Shown: positions 32,078 to 42,200 of the stretch, in pieces
How positions within the stretch are numbered: position 1 is the first letter of the stretch
How the letters are laid out: the number at the start of each line of letters is the position of its first letter
Assembly: GCA_030141605.1 (NCBI GenBank)
Contig: JAQGDQ010000485.1
Coordinates: 104,412-168,411, forward strand
Origin: Tubiluchus corallicola
Lineage: Eukaryota > Priapulida > Priapulimorpha > Priapulimorphida > Tubiluchidae
Reading direction: 5' to 3'
Length of the DNA: 64,000 nucleotides
The notes under the pieces: model-generated
What the model was told of the DNA's origin: nothing
The model's input: only the letters and a program-made list of their open reading frames with translations
Database searches by the model: none
Translations under genes and position numbers: made by a program

Positions 32078-32977
32078 ATGGAACCAATGATTTACTTCAA
32101 ATGTACTGCCTGTTCTGAGTGTTTTATGTCGGAGGACATTTTCTTTGCGCACACCCGTACATGGCACTGTAAGATTCTCATTACGGAGGGTCAGGATGCA
32201 GAGACTTCTATTGACAATGACCTTTCAAGTTATGACCGCAAGTCTGAAGAATCTTATGGATTTTCTGCCGTGGTCGCATCCAGTGATGATATTTCTGATT
32301 ATATAACTGACGCCAGCAAGTGTGCAGATGGAGACTTGATTAGTAAACAAAGCATTTTCAGTGATGAAGTCTGTCTGAAGCTCGAACCAGATTCTCAAAT
32401 AAATGACAAGTCTTTCACAGATGCTACGAGCCAAATGTCAACTCCAAAAACTAATATTGATATTGTTACTATTGAAGATGACAATAGCGGCTTAGATAAG
32501 CATGACACGCATACACCTCATTCTTTACCAGTGCCGCAGTATCTTGATCAAAGCATGTGCCAAAGCTCTCGTAGTTCAAACTATCGCTCTCCAAAATTGC
32601 CACCATTTCTCAGCCATTTAAAAATGAAAACGAAGCATCCGAAATTTAGTGCGACACTGCAGTCTCATTTCGGACAGTCCATGCCCGTGTCGGTCAGGTC
32701 AACAAAGTCAAATACCAGAAAGGAAACAGCATATTTCTGTCAGTACTGCCGGAAGGCATTTACAACATTCCAAGGGCTTCAAAGACATGAGAGGATTCAC
32801 ACGGGTGAAAAACCTTATTCTTGCAATGTGTGCGATAAACGTTTCACGGTGTCGTGCAACCTGAAAACTCACATGCGTGTTCATACTGGAGAAAGACCTT
32901 ACAAGTGTACTACATGCCAGAGCAGCTTTGGTCAGCTTTCAGAACTGAAAAGACATACAAGGTCACACACAAGGTGA
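32078..32977 (+). CDS. C2H2 zinc-finger protein E
   Basis: A 299-residue member in one coding exon. The shared N-terminal module (residues 1-42, finger ligands C9, C12, H25, H30) is followed by an acidic Ser-rich linker with LKLEP at K101. Three fingers lie at about 219-241, 247-269 and 275-297, with TGEKP and TGERP linkers. Helix -1,2,3,6 residues are T,Q,G,R; V,C,N,T; Q,S,E,R. The stop follows HTR directly: an extra A in CACACAAGGTGA, where the linker would read CACACAGGTGAA, creates it. Finger-like sequence continues downstream, so the protein is probably shortened relative to its ancestor. Likely nuclear regulator (inferred). Confidence 0.9.
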   Translation: MEPMIYFKCTACSECFMSEDIFFAHTRTWHCKILITEGQDAETSIDNDLSSYDRKSEESYGFSAVVASSDDISDYITDASKCADGDLISKQSIFSDEVCLKLEPDSQINDKSFTDATSQMSTPKTNIDIVTIEDDNSGLDKHDTHTPHSLPVPQYLDQSMCQSSRSSNYRSPKLPPFLSHLKMKTKHPKFSATLQSHFGQSMPVSVRSTKSNTRKETAYFCQYCRKAFTTFQGLQRHERIHTGEKPYSCNVCDKRFTVSCNLKTHMRVHTGERPYKCTTCQSSFGQLSELKRHTRSHTR

Positions 32978-33112
32978 ACCTTACAAGTGCACTTTGACTT
33001 ACAAAAATAGTTGCAATAAACTTTCAGTACTGATTTACATGGTGAACTTTACAAGTGCACTTTGGCTTACAAAAATAGTTGCAATAAACTTTCAGTACTG
33101 AAAATGATTTGC
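32978..33112 (+). pseudogene. Two decayed finger units after gene E
   Basis: Two tandem units of about 66 bp, each with GGTGAAC.TTACAAGTGCAC, then AACTTTCAGTACTG, align with the last finger of gene E (GAACCTTACAAGTG-type start, TTTCAGAACTGAAAAG helix end). The second still shows the following CAGGGTCACA.  Out of frame and with lost Cys and His codons, they are relics of a longer array. AATAAA occurs in each unit (ATTGC region) and could now act as a poly(A) signal. Confidence 0.6.
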
Positions 33113-33114
33113 AG

Positions 33115-33449
33115 GGTCACAGCAGAGAACGTTCGCCAGGAGTAAACGTGTTAAAACATCGTTGTCAACTTTCCGGACGAAGAATTCCTGCAAGACCACA
33201 ATGCCCAGGCATCAAATATGCCTGCACTGGAAAAGGAGATTTGGAAGAAAATGGGGAAAAGTGTTATGTATGTAGACCAAGGACGTCCACTGCAACTTTT
33301 CTAAGTTGGGAGGGCAGAGGAATATACCAGGGATGAGAATTTTCTGCGGATATGCGGAATTCTGAGTTTTTGGAAGACCAGTAGTGCCATTTTTGTACGT
33401 GTAAATTCGTTGAGAAAATTATTATGGACCCAGTATATTGTTTCACAAA
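33115..33449. other. Gene E 3' flank
   Basis: A 75-codon ORF (33109-33336) shows no domain. Nothing else recognised. Confidence 0.4.
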
Positions 33450-33625
33450 CTGACCGCTAGTTGACAGGCCGTCACTTTGTTTACATCACGTACATCAGTG
33501 TAGCCACATGTAGATCTCTATGTATAAAAATATAGAATCAATTGTACAGAGTTGAGTCAATTGCAGACAGTTTTATATACTTTTGCATAGGAGCGGTCAG
33601 TACTTAGGCGTTTTTGAGACAATTA
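33450..33625 (-). mobile_element. MITE family Q, internal fragment
   Basis: Shares GCCGTCACTTTGTTTA-type, ATCAGTGTAGCCAC and TATAAAAATATAGA strings in order with 18590-18740. Both termini are lost. Confidence 0.6.
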
Positions 33626-33629
33626 GGTA

Positions 33630-33815
33630 TCATGTATCCTTGATAGTTGGGTATTTTAAATTATGCATGAAACAAGGTAATTGATATTTTATGTCCACTT
33701 AGAGACTCTCTGTGGTCAGAAAATTGCAATTTGTTACTAGCTTCAATGGGGTTTCGCCACCTTGAACCCCATTAGAGGAGGCCCCAAACCCCTGTCCTGT
33801 TTCAGAGTTTTTTCA
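33630..33815 (+). repeat. Dispersed duplicate of 2354-2495
   Basis: Matches the upstream copy closely, with an insert of about 50 bp (GGGTTTCGCCACCTTGAACC and its inverted echo GGGGTTCAAGG-like strings). Confidence 0.6.
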
Positions 33816-33817
33816 GA

Positions 33818-34116
33818 GGATATAAGGGACTTTTGGTTATAAGGGCTGGTATCTTCAGGTCCCGCGTAATAGAAACCCAGTTAAATAGCCTCACGTATAA
33901 GGGACTCTATGATCAAAGCAAAATTGCTCGATTTTTAACTTCAGTTTTTCGCAAACTCAGCCTTCGAACAGCTCAGTTTCCGTGGTCACATACATCTTGT
34001 ATCACTGGAGGAGCTTCCTACATACCGTTTGCACTGAATGTGTAGCAATAATCCATAAAAATATGGCTAAAAGTACAGGTCTAGATACACCCTCGGTCTG
34101 ACTCAACATCGGATAT
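33818..34116 (-). mobile_element. MITE family P, partial copy
   Basis: Minus-strand equivalent of 26620-26960: GGATATAAGGGACTTTTGGT, CAGGTCCCGCGTAATAGAAA, CTCGGTCTGACTCAACATCG. It lacks clean termini. The 70-codon ORF here is an artefact. Confidence 0.65.
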
Positions 34117-34234
34117 ACTTGTTGAAGTATTTTGAAATTGTGACCATTTAGTGTTAAGATATCGTGCATTTCAGCCATACTGTCTTATAAAATTATATAA
34201 ATAAAAATTTGCTTTGTATATTTGTCAGCTTGAT

Positions 34235-34465
34235 TATTTTTTAGTTTAATTTTGTTTATTATTAAAAACATGTTGACTAATTTTATTTTGTATATTGTAC
34301 ATTTAACCATCTAAATGTGATTACTTCATGAAGTTTTCAAATACGGGTATGTTAGTCTTAATAGAAATTCTTGCTTAATATAACAAATTATTGAGGAAAG
34401 GTGAAAGAGTTAATGACGACAGCACTATACCTGGTTAGTAAATGGGTGGGTGACAGCAAAGAAAA
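34235..34465 (+). repeat. Copy of the gene D 3' flank
   Basis: Joins a piece matching 25460-25505 (TTTATTATTAAAAACATGTT) to a piece matching 26056-26345, with the intervening 550 bp deleted. Confidence 0.6.
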
Positions 34466-34469
34466 CTGC

Positions 34470-35160
34470 TTACCACCGTAGTGTCTCTGGCTATTTCTGC
34501 TTGTCAGGTAGGATACGTTGTACTCTATGTGCATCTGAAAGCGACTGATGCATTTTTTTGATTTAATTTGTTAGTTTTCGTAAATTAACTTTCGCAATAA
34601 GCCAGATTCCAGTTCCACCACACAACGTTAGTATTGCTGTACACATTCTTGATTGATTACTGCGATACTGTACTTTTATTAGTATTACAAAGCGAAATTC
34701 ACGTTTAAATTTCGCAGATCTGGTTCATTTGTATTGATTTTCCGCAGTAGATGGCGCCAGAAAGTCAGATTTGATAAAGTACGTTTATGTGATTTGTGAT
34801 TGCGTCAAAGATCTAAGTTACGTGATTCACAAAATATTAAAAAATCGTTTTTTAATTCCTTAAAATTTGTACTTTAAGATTATAGGGTTATTGTAAAAAA
34901 TTAATTTTTTGACATAAAAATCAAATTTAAGGAAAAAACCAAACATTCTAACATTCACCAATTTATAGAGTGGTTACGAAAATAAAAAAAACATTAGCGT
35001 TCATTCGAAAAGCAATTTACTGTATTTAATTTAACATAAATGTTTGACTCATTCTAGTTCATTACTGTAATTTAATAATTAATATCGGAAAAAAATTTAA
35101 AAGAAAGGAATAGGTACCAAATATGCTTTGTTACATATTATAATTCTCTATTATAAAAAT
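34470..35160. other. Intergenic, nothing recognised
   Basis: Very AT-rich with A-runs and no supported feature. Confidence 0.4.
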
Positions 35161-35164
35161 TAAT

Positions 35165-35250
35165 ATTATCATACCGATACTGAGACGGGAATTGAACCTG
35201 GCACCCATGAATTACACGTTTAACATTTTGAATAATAGGCTACATAGCCC
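35165..35250 (-). other. tRNA-like remnant
   Basis: On the minus strand GGTTCAATTCC (plus 35188-35198) matches the tRNA T-loop/B-box, and GGGTGCCA precedes it. I could not fold convincing acceptor and anticodon arms, so a degenerate tRNA or a tRNA-derived SINE is more likely than a functional tRNA. Confidence 0.25.
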
Positions 35251-35738
35251 TTTAGTTAAGACCAAGATTCTAATGCTGATCTTATTTCATTCCGAACATC
35301 TTAACAATTATTGCATTGGTTGGTCGATCTAGAGCTAGAAGGATTGGGTCACTATTAAAATTTTTGTATTAAAGCTGGTTGGGTTAGGATTGCTGATTGG
35401 CACAGTTATGTTACGGGTACCAGCTGATCCGTATGTAAAAACTATTTTTTCATATCTTTCAAGGTCAAAGTCGAGTTTTGATTTTCTTTATTTTCACAGT
35501 TATGTTACGTGAGTCACATTACACAATCCTTTGTAACAGACACATTTAAAACATTTTAGCTGTTTCTTAAGTGCAGTAATAATTAACAGGTTTTACTCTT
35601 CGTACGTGACTTTTTTAAACATGTATTTTCATGTGAGATGCATTTAATTTTATTTATTTTTTACCATTTGTATGAACCATTAGTTCAGTTTTTTGTCTCT
35701 GATGTGTTTGTTATGATAAACTTTAAATTCATTTAGTT
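35251..35738. other. Intergenic, nothing recognised
   Basis: No feature identified. Confidence 0.4.
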
Positions 35739-35747
35739 ACTTAGTTT

Positions 35748-35835
<88 letters not shown>

Positions 35836-35963
35836 ACTTAACTTACTTGCTGGCTTGCTTACTTGCTTGCTTGCTTACTTACTTGCTTGTTTGCTTACTT
35901 ACTTTCTTGCTTACTTAGTTACCTGCTTGCTTACTTACTTACCTGCTTGCTTGCTTACTTACT
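35739..35963 (+). repeat. (ACTT)n microsatellite
   Basis: A pure run of about 95 bp, then an interrupted array of ACTT, GCTT and GCTTGCTT variants. Confidence 0.97.
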
Positions 35964-36599
35964 AAAACTGGATCAGTGCGAGCACAGCCAGCTTGAGTTT
36001 AAGCAGAGACAGACATGTTTGTATCCGAGGTAACTCAATATACACACAAGCGGTAAAAATAATTTAAAATTTAAAAGGCCACACTAGGTTACTAAATTTA
36101 TCAATTTTTCACACAGTTTAGATAAAATTACATCGCACACAGCGAGTTACGCATATCAACCAGTAAAAAAAGTCTAACTGAATTTTCCAAAACATTTCAT
36201 TTGCTTTTCTGTGATTCGTACTAGTGAATAATATGATTAGTTATTTCAAAGGTGACATCTGTATGATATGTCTACCAGCTCTACATTTTTATTCAGATTT
36301 TTTTCTTTATTCCCGGGCAAACTTGGACCTGCTTGTTCTCTTGTTACTTGAAACAAATTGTCTCTTAATTATTTTAATTAATTGTTTTAATTTGCTTCTA
36401 AATTTTAAGCCCAAAAGTTTTTAAACATCATTCTTTTAGTAAGGCATAAAGGTCTCTGGTTTAAGCCACAAGTCAATGTATGATAATGTAAAGATAATTT
36501 ATTTCCTGAACTGTACATACGTAGGTCAAACGCACTTCTTAGATCTGTACATAATGCAACGATTCTGTTGATGCTGTCTAAGCAATTATAGCAACATGT
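35964..36599. other. Intergenic, nothing recognised
   Basis: AT-rich. A 66-codon ORF (36224-36424) is hydrophobic but has no recognisable family. Confidence 0.4.
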
Positions 36600-36603
36600 T
36601 TAA

Positions 36604-37040
36604 CCCTTTCAGTACCAAATTATTTTTAAAAAGAAAAAAATTTTGGCTTAGTACTTTTTGTTCCCAATGTATCCTGTGGGATCACAACATTCTTTGTCAT
36701 GTGCAAAAAAAACAAAGTCCGACTTTTTTAAAGGCACAATAAAAGCAAAAAATGTGCTTCATTTTGCAACTGCTGATAATTTTTTAAAGTATTTAAGATA
36801 TTTAGTGTGCACGCTATGCTGATCTGTACAAAGTCGTCTCTAAAGTACTGTACCTTGCGCAGTTTTTTATGCTATGTAGATTTACTAGTTTGTCATTTTA
36901 TCACTATTTTTAGTCAATTGTTATTGGCTTAAATGAAAATAACTGTTAACAGATCAAATAACTGTCAGTTTTAAAATTTTATTTATTTTAAAGGCAGAAA
37001 ATATTCTCTTAACCCACGGGATACAACGGGTATGAAAGGG
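36604..37040. mobile_element. piggyBac-like MITE
   Basis: Exact TTAA on both sides (36600-36603 and 37041-37044). Terminal inverted repeats are CCCTTTCAGTACC and GGGTATGAAAGGG. TTAACCCTTT is the usual piggyBac terminus. Non-coding, 437 bp. Confidence 0.8.
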
Positions 37041-37044
37041 TTAA

Positions 37045-37575
37045 GTATTTAAAAGTTTATGAATATTTTCATATTGTTGGATACTTTTTATAAAGCTTTT
37101 TGTACTGAAACAAACTCCGGCTCGGGTTTAAATTGTGAAGAATGGTTGTGGCAATTGCGATTTTAATTTTCATTAACTAACTGTAGGACGTCTCATATCA
37201 TGTCTGGGAAGATTTCTCGAAGATTGTCTAGTTTTTTTTCAGGTCAAAGTCAAGGACGATTATTTTAGCTTACTTTGGCTTCGTCTAAGAATGTGAGGTA
37301 ACAGAGAGGTTACATGAGAGGCTGTAGGTATACGTCTGATAGGATTTCTTTAAAAAAGCCAAGTCCAGACGACTTGATCTCATTAATTTGCTGCCCTAGA
37401 AATTGTATTAGGCTGTAACAGTAAACGTATTTACCTTCAGAACAGGTACTATGTTCATAATTTGTTAAATGCAGTAAACTGGTAATAAAAATATGTTTCT
37501 TACTTTCAATATATTTTCCAGCAAATTACGGCTTTCGGTTTAACTGAGACTTTTTATTGTACATGAATTACCTTT
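37045..37575. other. Intergenic, nothing recognised
   Basis: No gene or repeat seen. Confidence 0.4.
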
Positions 37576-37579
37576 ATTC

Positions 37580-37940
<361 letters not shown>

Positions 37941-37944
37941 CTCC

Positions 37945-39145
37945 ATCCGTACTGGAAATCATAAATACGTTGAAATCGCGAAGAACAAAAAATTTTGTAA
38001 ATCAACGATTTTATTTTTGGGAAAGCAAAAACGTAAAAAAGGAAAATAACGGCAAATCAGGAGGTCTGTTTTCGATAGTAGTTAATTGGTCGATGTAATA
38101 ACGCATAGTAGATTTAAATTTCATTGATTTGTGCATAACTGAGACGGCTGTTTTGCATGCGTGATGTAAACTTATCGATTTCGTCGACTATCTCAACCAG
38201 TTGCTTCAGTTATTTGGAATCCAGAACCTCCAAATACACCAAAAAAGCAACAATTGATAAGAATTACAATATAAATGAATTCAAGATGTACATTGTAAAG
38301 GAAAAAGCTTGCTAATTTCTTAAACCTAAGTAAAATAATAAAAACCATAGAAAATTTTATGTTATATTTATTGTCTCAAAAAATGGTAAGAGTATAAATT
38401 GTTAAAAATCATTTATTCTAATCAGCTATCCACTTTCCTAGGGGAACGCTGACTAAAGTGAATGGCCTTTGTTATCTACTATCTGAGTTTTTAAAAACAT
38501 GAAAATTTCGTGCATAGTTTCCCAAATACCATGCTCATTGCTCACTAAAAGCAAAAGTTTCTCATGGAAGCAGCAAACAAAGCTTTGCCGCTGAATTCCC
38601 ACGCTAAGAAACTTTAGGGCTGCCATTGGACGCACTTCCCCGCCTCGATTGTCGATTGGCTGGAGAGCAGCCTGTGAAATTAACATAGTGTGTAGGATTG
38701 TACTGCACCGTGGAGGTGACCCATGCGCAAAATCCAGACATTATCTTCCTCCGCGAATATAGTTCAATGACGTACGAAGGTTTTTCTACGAATTTGTATT
38801 AAGTATTCCTCGCAATGCTCGTCTTATTCTTCTTCGTCACGTAGGATGTTCTTCTAAGGCAGTTTCGCGTTGAAATTTTGTAAACGTGTTGGATTTTCGT
38901 GCGAGCAAGAGTATTTTGGCCGCTAGCCAAGTAGGTGCTGTCTAGACGCGCGCATTGATACGCGTGAATTCACCACGCCGTCCTCCACGCAGAGTGAAGG
39001 CGTTTGTGCACAGTCAGTTGTAACACTGCAGCTCACAAAGTGAGGGAGTATTTCGCGCGGGAGCCTGTTTCAGTTACTTTCCTCCCGTGCTGTGCAGAAA
39101 ACACATAATCAAATGTTTCGTTACCTATGTAACTACTGAGTGATA
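37945..39145 (+). promoter_or_regulatory. Upstream region and probable 5' UTR/promoter of pim
   Basis: GC content rises over about 38700-39110 (CGCGAATA, TGACGTACG, GACGCGCGC, CGTCCTCCACGC), consistent with a promoter. No TATA box stands out, and the transcription start cannot be placed. A CRE-like TGACGTA is at about 38769. Confidence 0.35.
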
Positions 39146-39230
39146 ATGCTAGGAAAGAGGATTAACAACCTAGAGATGTTTTCGAGTGGTAATACCAGTA
39201 TGAATTTCGCCGTGGATAAGGAGAAGCAAG
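39146..39230 (+). CDS. pim coding exon 1
   Basis: Encodes residues 1-28 plus one base; donor GTAAGG at 39231. Start ATG preceded by in-frame TGA at 39137. Confidence 0.85.
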
Positions 39231-42200
39231 GTAAGGGTCATTGTCGTTTAATATGGTTGACTGAACTTCGTTTGTTTAAATTTTTGATTGTGTAGTTACG
39301 TGACTGTATTCTGAGCTTTTTAAAATATTGAATGTGATCTTGATATTGCTTATAAAGTTTTGTAATTAATACATTTTCTTGCAGGAAAAGCTGAAAAGCC
39401 AAAAGATAGCTTCGAGACGACATACCAAGTTGGACCTTTGCTGGGCAGTGGAGGCTTTGGCACGGTCTACAGCGGTTTTAGAATCAGGGACCATTTACCA
39501 GTGGCAATCAAACACATACCTCGGGAGAAAGTAACTGACTGGGGGCAGGTAAATATTAATTGATATTTTCAAATTGTGAATTTGAAGATAGTTTTCATTA
39601 ATTTATTTTTAGATTTGCTATCAAGTGCTGTATTAGACATGTTTCTTTCTGCTTTGTGTTAATTTCTTTTATTGTATTTCAGCTTAATGGATGTACAGTA
39701 CCTCTAGAAGTGTGCCTACTGCGTCGGTCCTCAAACATTCCGGGCGTAATCAAATTAATAGACTGGTTCGAGAAACCCACATCGTTCATAGTAATTATGG
39801 AACGACCCGAGAACGTTCAGGACATGTTCGATTTTATCACGGAACGGGGACCACTGGACGAAACGTTGTGCCGTTTCTTTTTCAAACAAGTGGTGGAAAC
39901 CATCATGCATTGTCAGCTAGTTGGTGTCCTACATGGTGATATCAAAGACGAGAATCTACTTGTGGATAAGAAAAGCGGACGGACCACGTTGATAGACTTT
40001 GGTTCAGGAGCCTGGCTCAAGGACGGGTATTACACTTCGTTTGATGGTAAGTCATTTGTTTTGCTTTGCACTTATGCCTGACTCTCACCTTCAAATTTTC
40101 TTGTAAAATTTTGTAAACAAGTTGGATATTTTTAATTCGAGTTTTACAGTACGTATAATTTTTTTTGACAAGTAATACATATGTAAATTGGTAAACTAAA
40201 TGAATGTGTTAGCCAATTTTAAACTTTTAAGAAAGTTATGACTTGTACAAGAAAAATTTGAACGTTTGAGTCACTTGCAGAAGTTTGATATATTTGTGAT
40301 AGTAATACTTAATTAAATATAATTTAGGCTAATAAAATTATTATAGTAACAATTTCATAATTCTCAGAGATATTCAGTTAATATAATTAATTCTGGGAAT
40401 GACCTTAATTCAGTGTTTTTAAGTCATACTGGTGTTCATTTCTCAAACATTAATATTTGTGATCATTAAACTTAAGTTCTTCACTGAAGTTGCATTTTAA
40501 TTAAATTCTAGTTTCAAATGTTTGAAATTATTGACCTCTTGAATTCGGTCATTCACAAATTCTTCGGATGTAGCTATACTTTTGATTCTCGGAATAACCC
40601 CCCATAAACCCTGGTGAACTTTATGCCAACGGTGTTATAAAATTTTATACCCTTTATTGCGCATTGTGTAGTAATAATTAATTCTGGGAAAATACGTGCC
40701 GTGCATACGAGACGAGACCCTGGACTGGTTCCCGTGTGCGCTATGCAGTCTAGCAGTCACAGCTTGCGCAATTGTTGAAATATTTTGAGGTTAAACTAAT
40801 ATTTGTGGGGTGTAGTGTTAACACGACGCCTCCTTCCTGAGATAGCAAAATGTTCTGGATGCATTTATTGGTGTTCCTGTGGATTCCCAGGCACGGCTAT
40901 GGCACTGTCTGGCGCAGTGAGAAGTGTTTTAAAATTTTTAAAATCATATACAAAAAATATTTTATTTATCATATTAATTTATTCTGATTCTTAATTATTA
41001 CGGTTTTTTAGCGTCCGCGTTTTGTTACTTAAAACTTAATGCATTTTTTCCAGTTGTGTTTTTCTCTTATCTTGAATGCTTTTCGATATCGCTGGCTTAG
41101 TACAAATACATTCATATTTCATGACGTAGACATATGGACATAGAGCATTTATTTTCTCCAATATAGTTTTATATCAAAAGTTTCTTAAATATTAAGTAAT
41201 TATAATCATGGAGCAGGGCAGGGAAGGACCATAGGGTCATCTAGTCTCCTGCCCTTTCTTAGAAATAGATCGGTATATTAAAAATTAACGGTGATGCTGC
41301 AGATAACTAAAATAAATAAGAAAAAATAGTACAAATTGTCAAAAAAGCTCAAAACAAGAAATAATGAAGTTAAATACATAAATCTAAACAAAACAATGCA
41401 TTTATTTCAGTAATTAGGATTATTATTATGCAGTAGTAGTAGTATTAAAGTAGTAGTTTCAAACGGGGTCTTATTAACAGGGCAATTTTATTAAGGTTTG
41501 TGTGCAAAGTTTAAAACTTTCATGAGTGAATGTTTCTTCTAAATACCAAGCAATGTAATTTGGAGTTAAAATCTGTGTGTGCCAGTAATTCATTCTTTTG
41601 ATGAATTGGGCGCAATCATCAATTGTTTGCACACTTGCTTGTCAGGAGTACAAGTAGTACTTAATCACGCGTGCGTGCTTTAAAATTTGCGAAAGAAAGT
41701 AATTATTGTACACCTATACTGTCTGCGCCTTGCTACGTATAGATATCCCATTATTCGTTGCTTCTCTTTTCTCTTCCACACCGTTCCGTTAATATTTCCG
41801 TTTCCTGCTCTCTCTCTCTCTCTCTCTCTCTCTCTAGTGACACACAAAGGCGTTTGCGCGGTTCATAAAGAACTCGTGAAATTCAGTCTAGACTTCACAA
41901 TACTTGCTAGCTATTTGCGAAACTCCAGACACCATTGTGTGCAATTCTATGGGACAGTCGGTTGACGCACGAAACAGCAGTGCTAAAGCAACAGGGGGTT
42001 GTCTTCCCTCCTAGCCACGCTGCCTCTTTTTGTGATTTTAGCTACTTTTCCTTGACCTAGTTATAGAGCTTGGGGAAGAAAAAGTTGTGGAGGTTGTGCT
42101 GACTAATCAAATGTGTGGGCGGCGAAGGTCGATTATATATTTGCAAAATAAACGCCATATTTAACAATTATGGCTCCAATACTGAAAGCTCATCATTCGG

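Noticed and set aside
35165-35250. Functional tRNA gene
   Set aside because: B-box-like sequence only; no convincing cloverleaf could be drawn.
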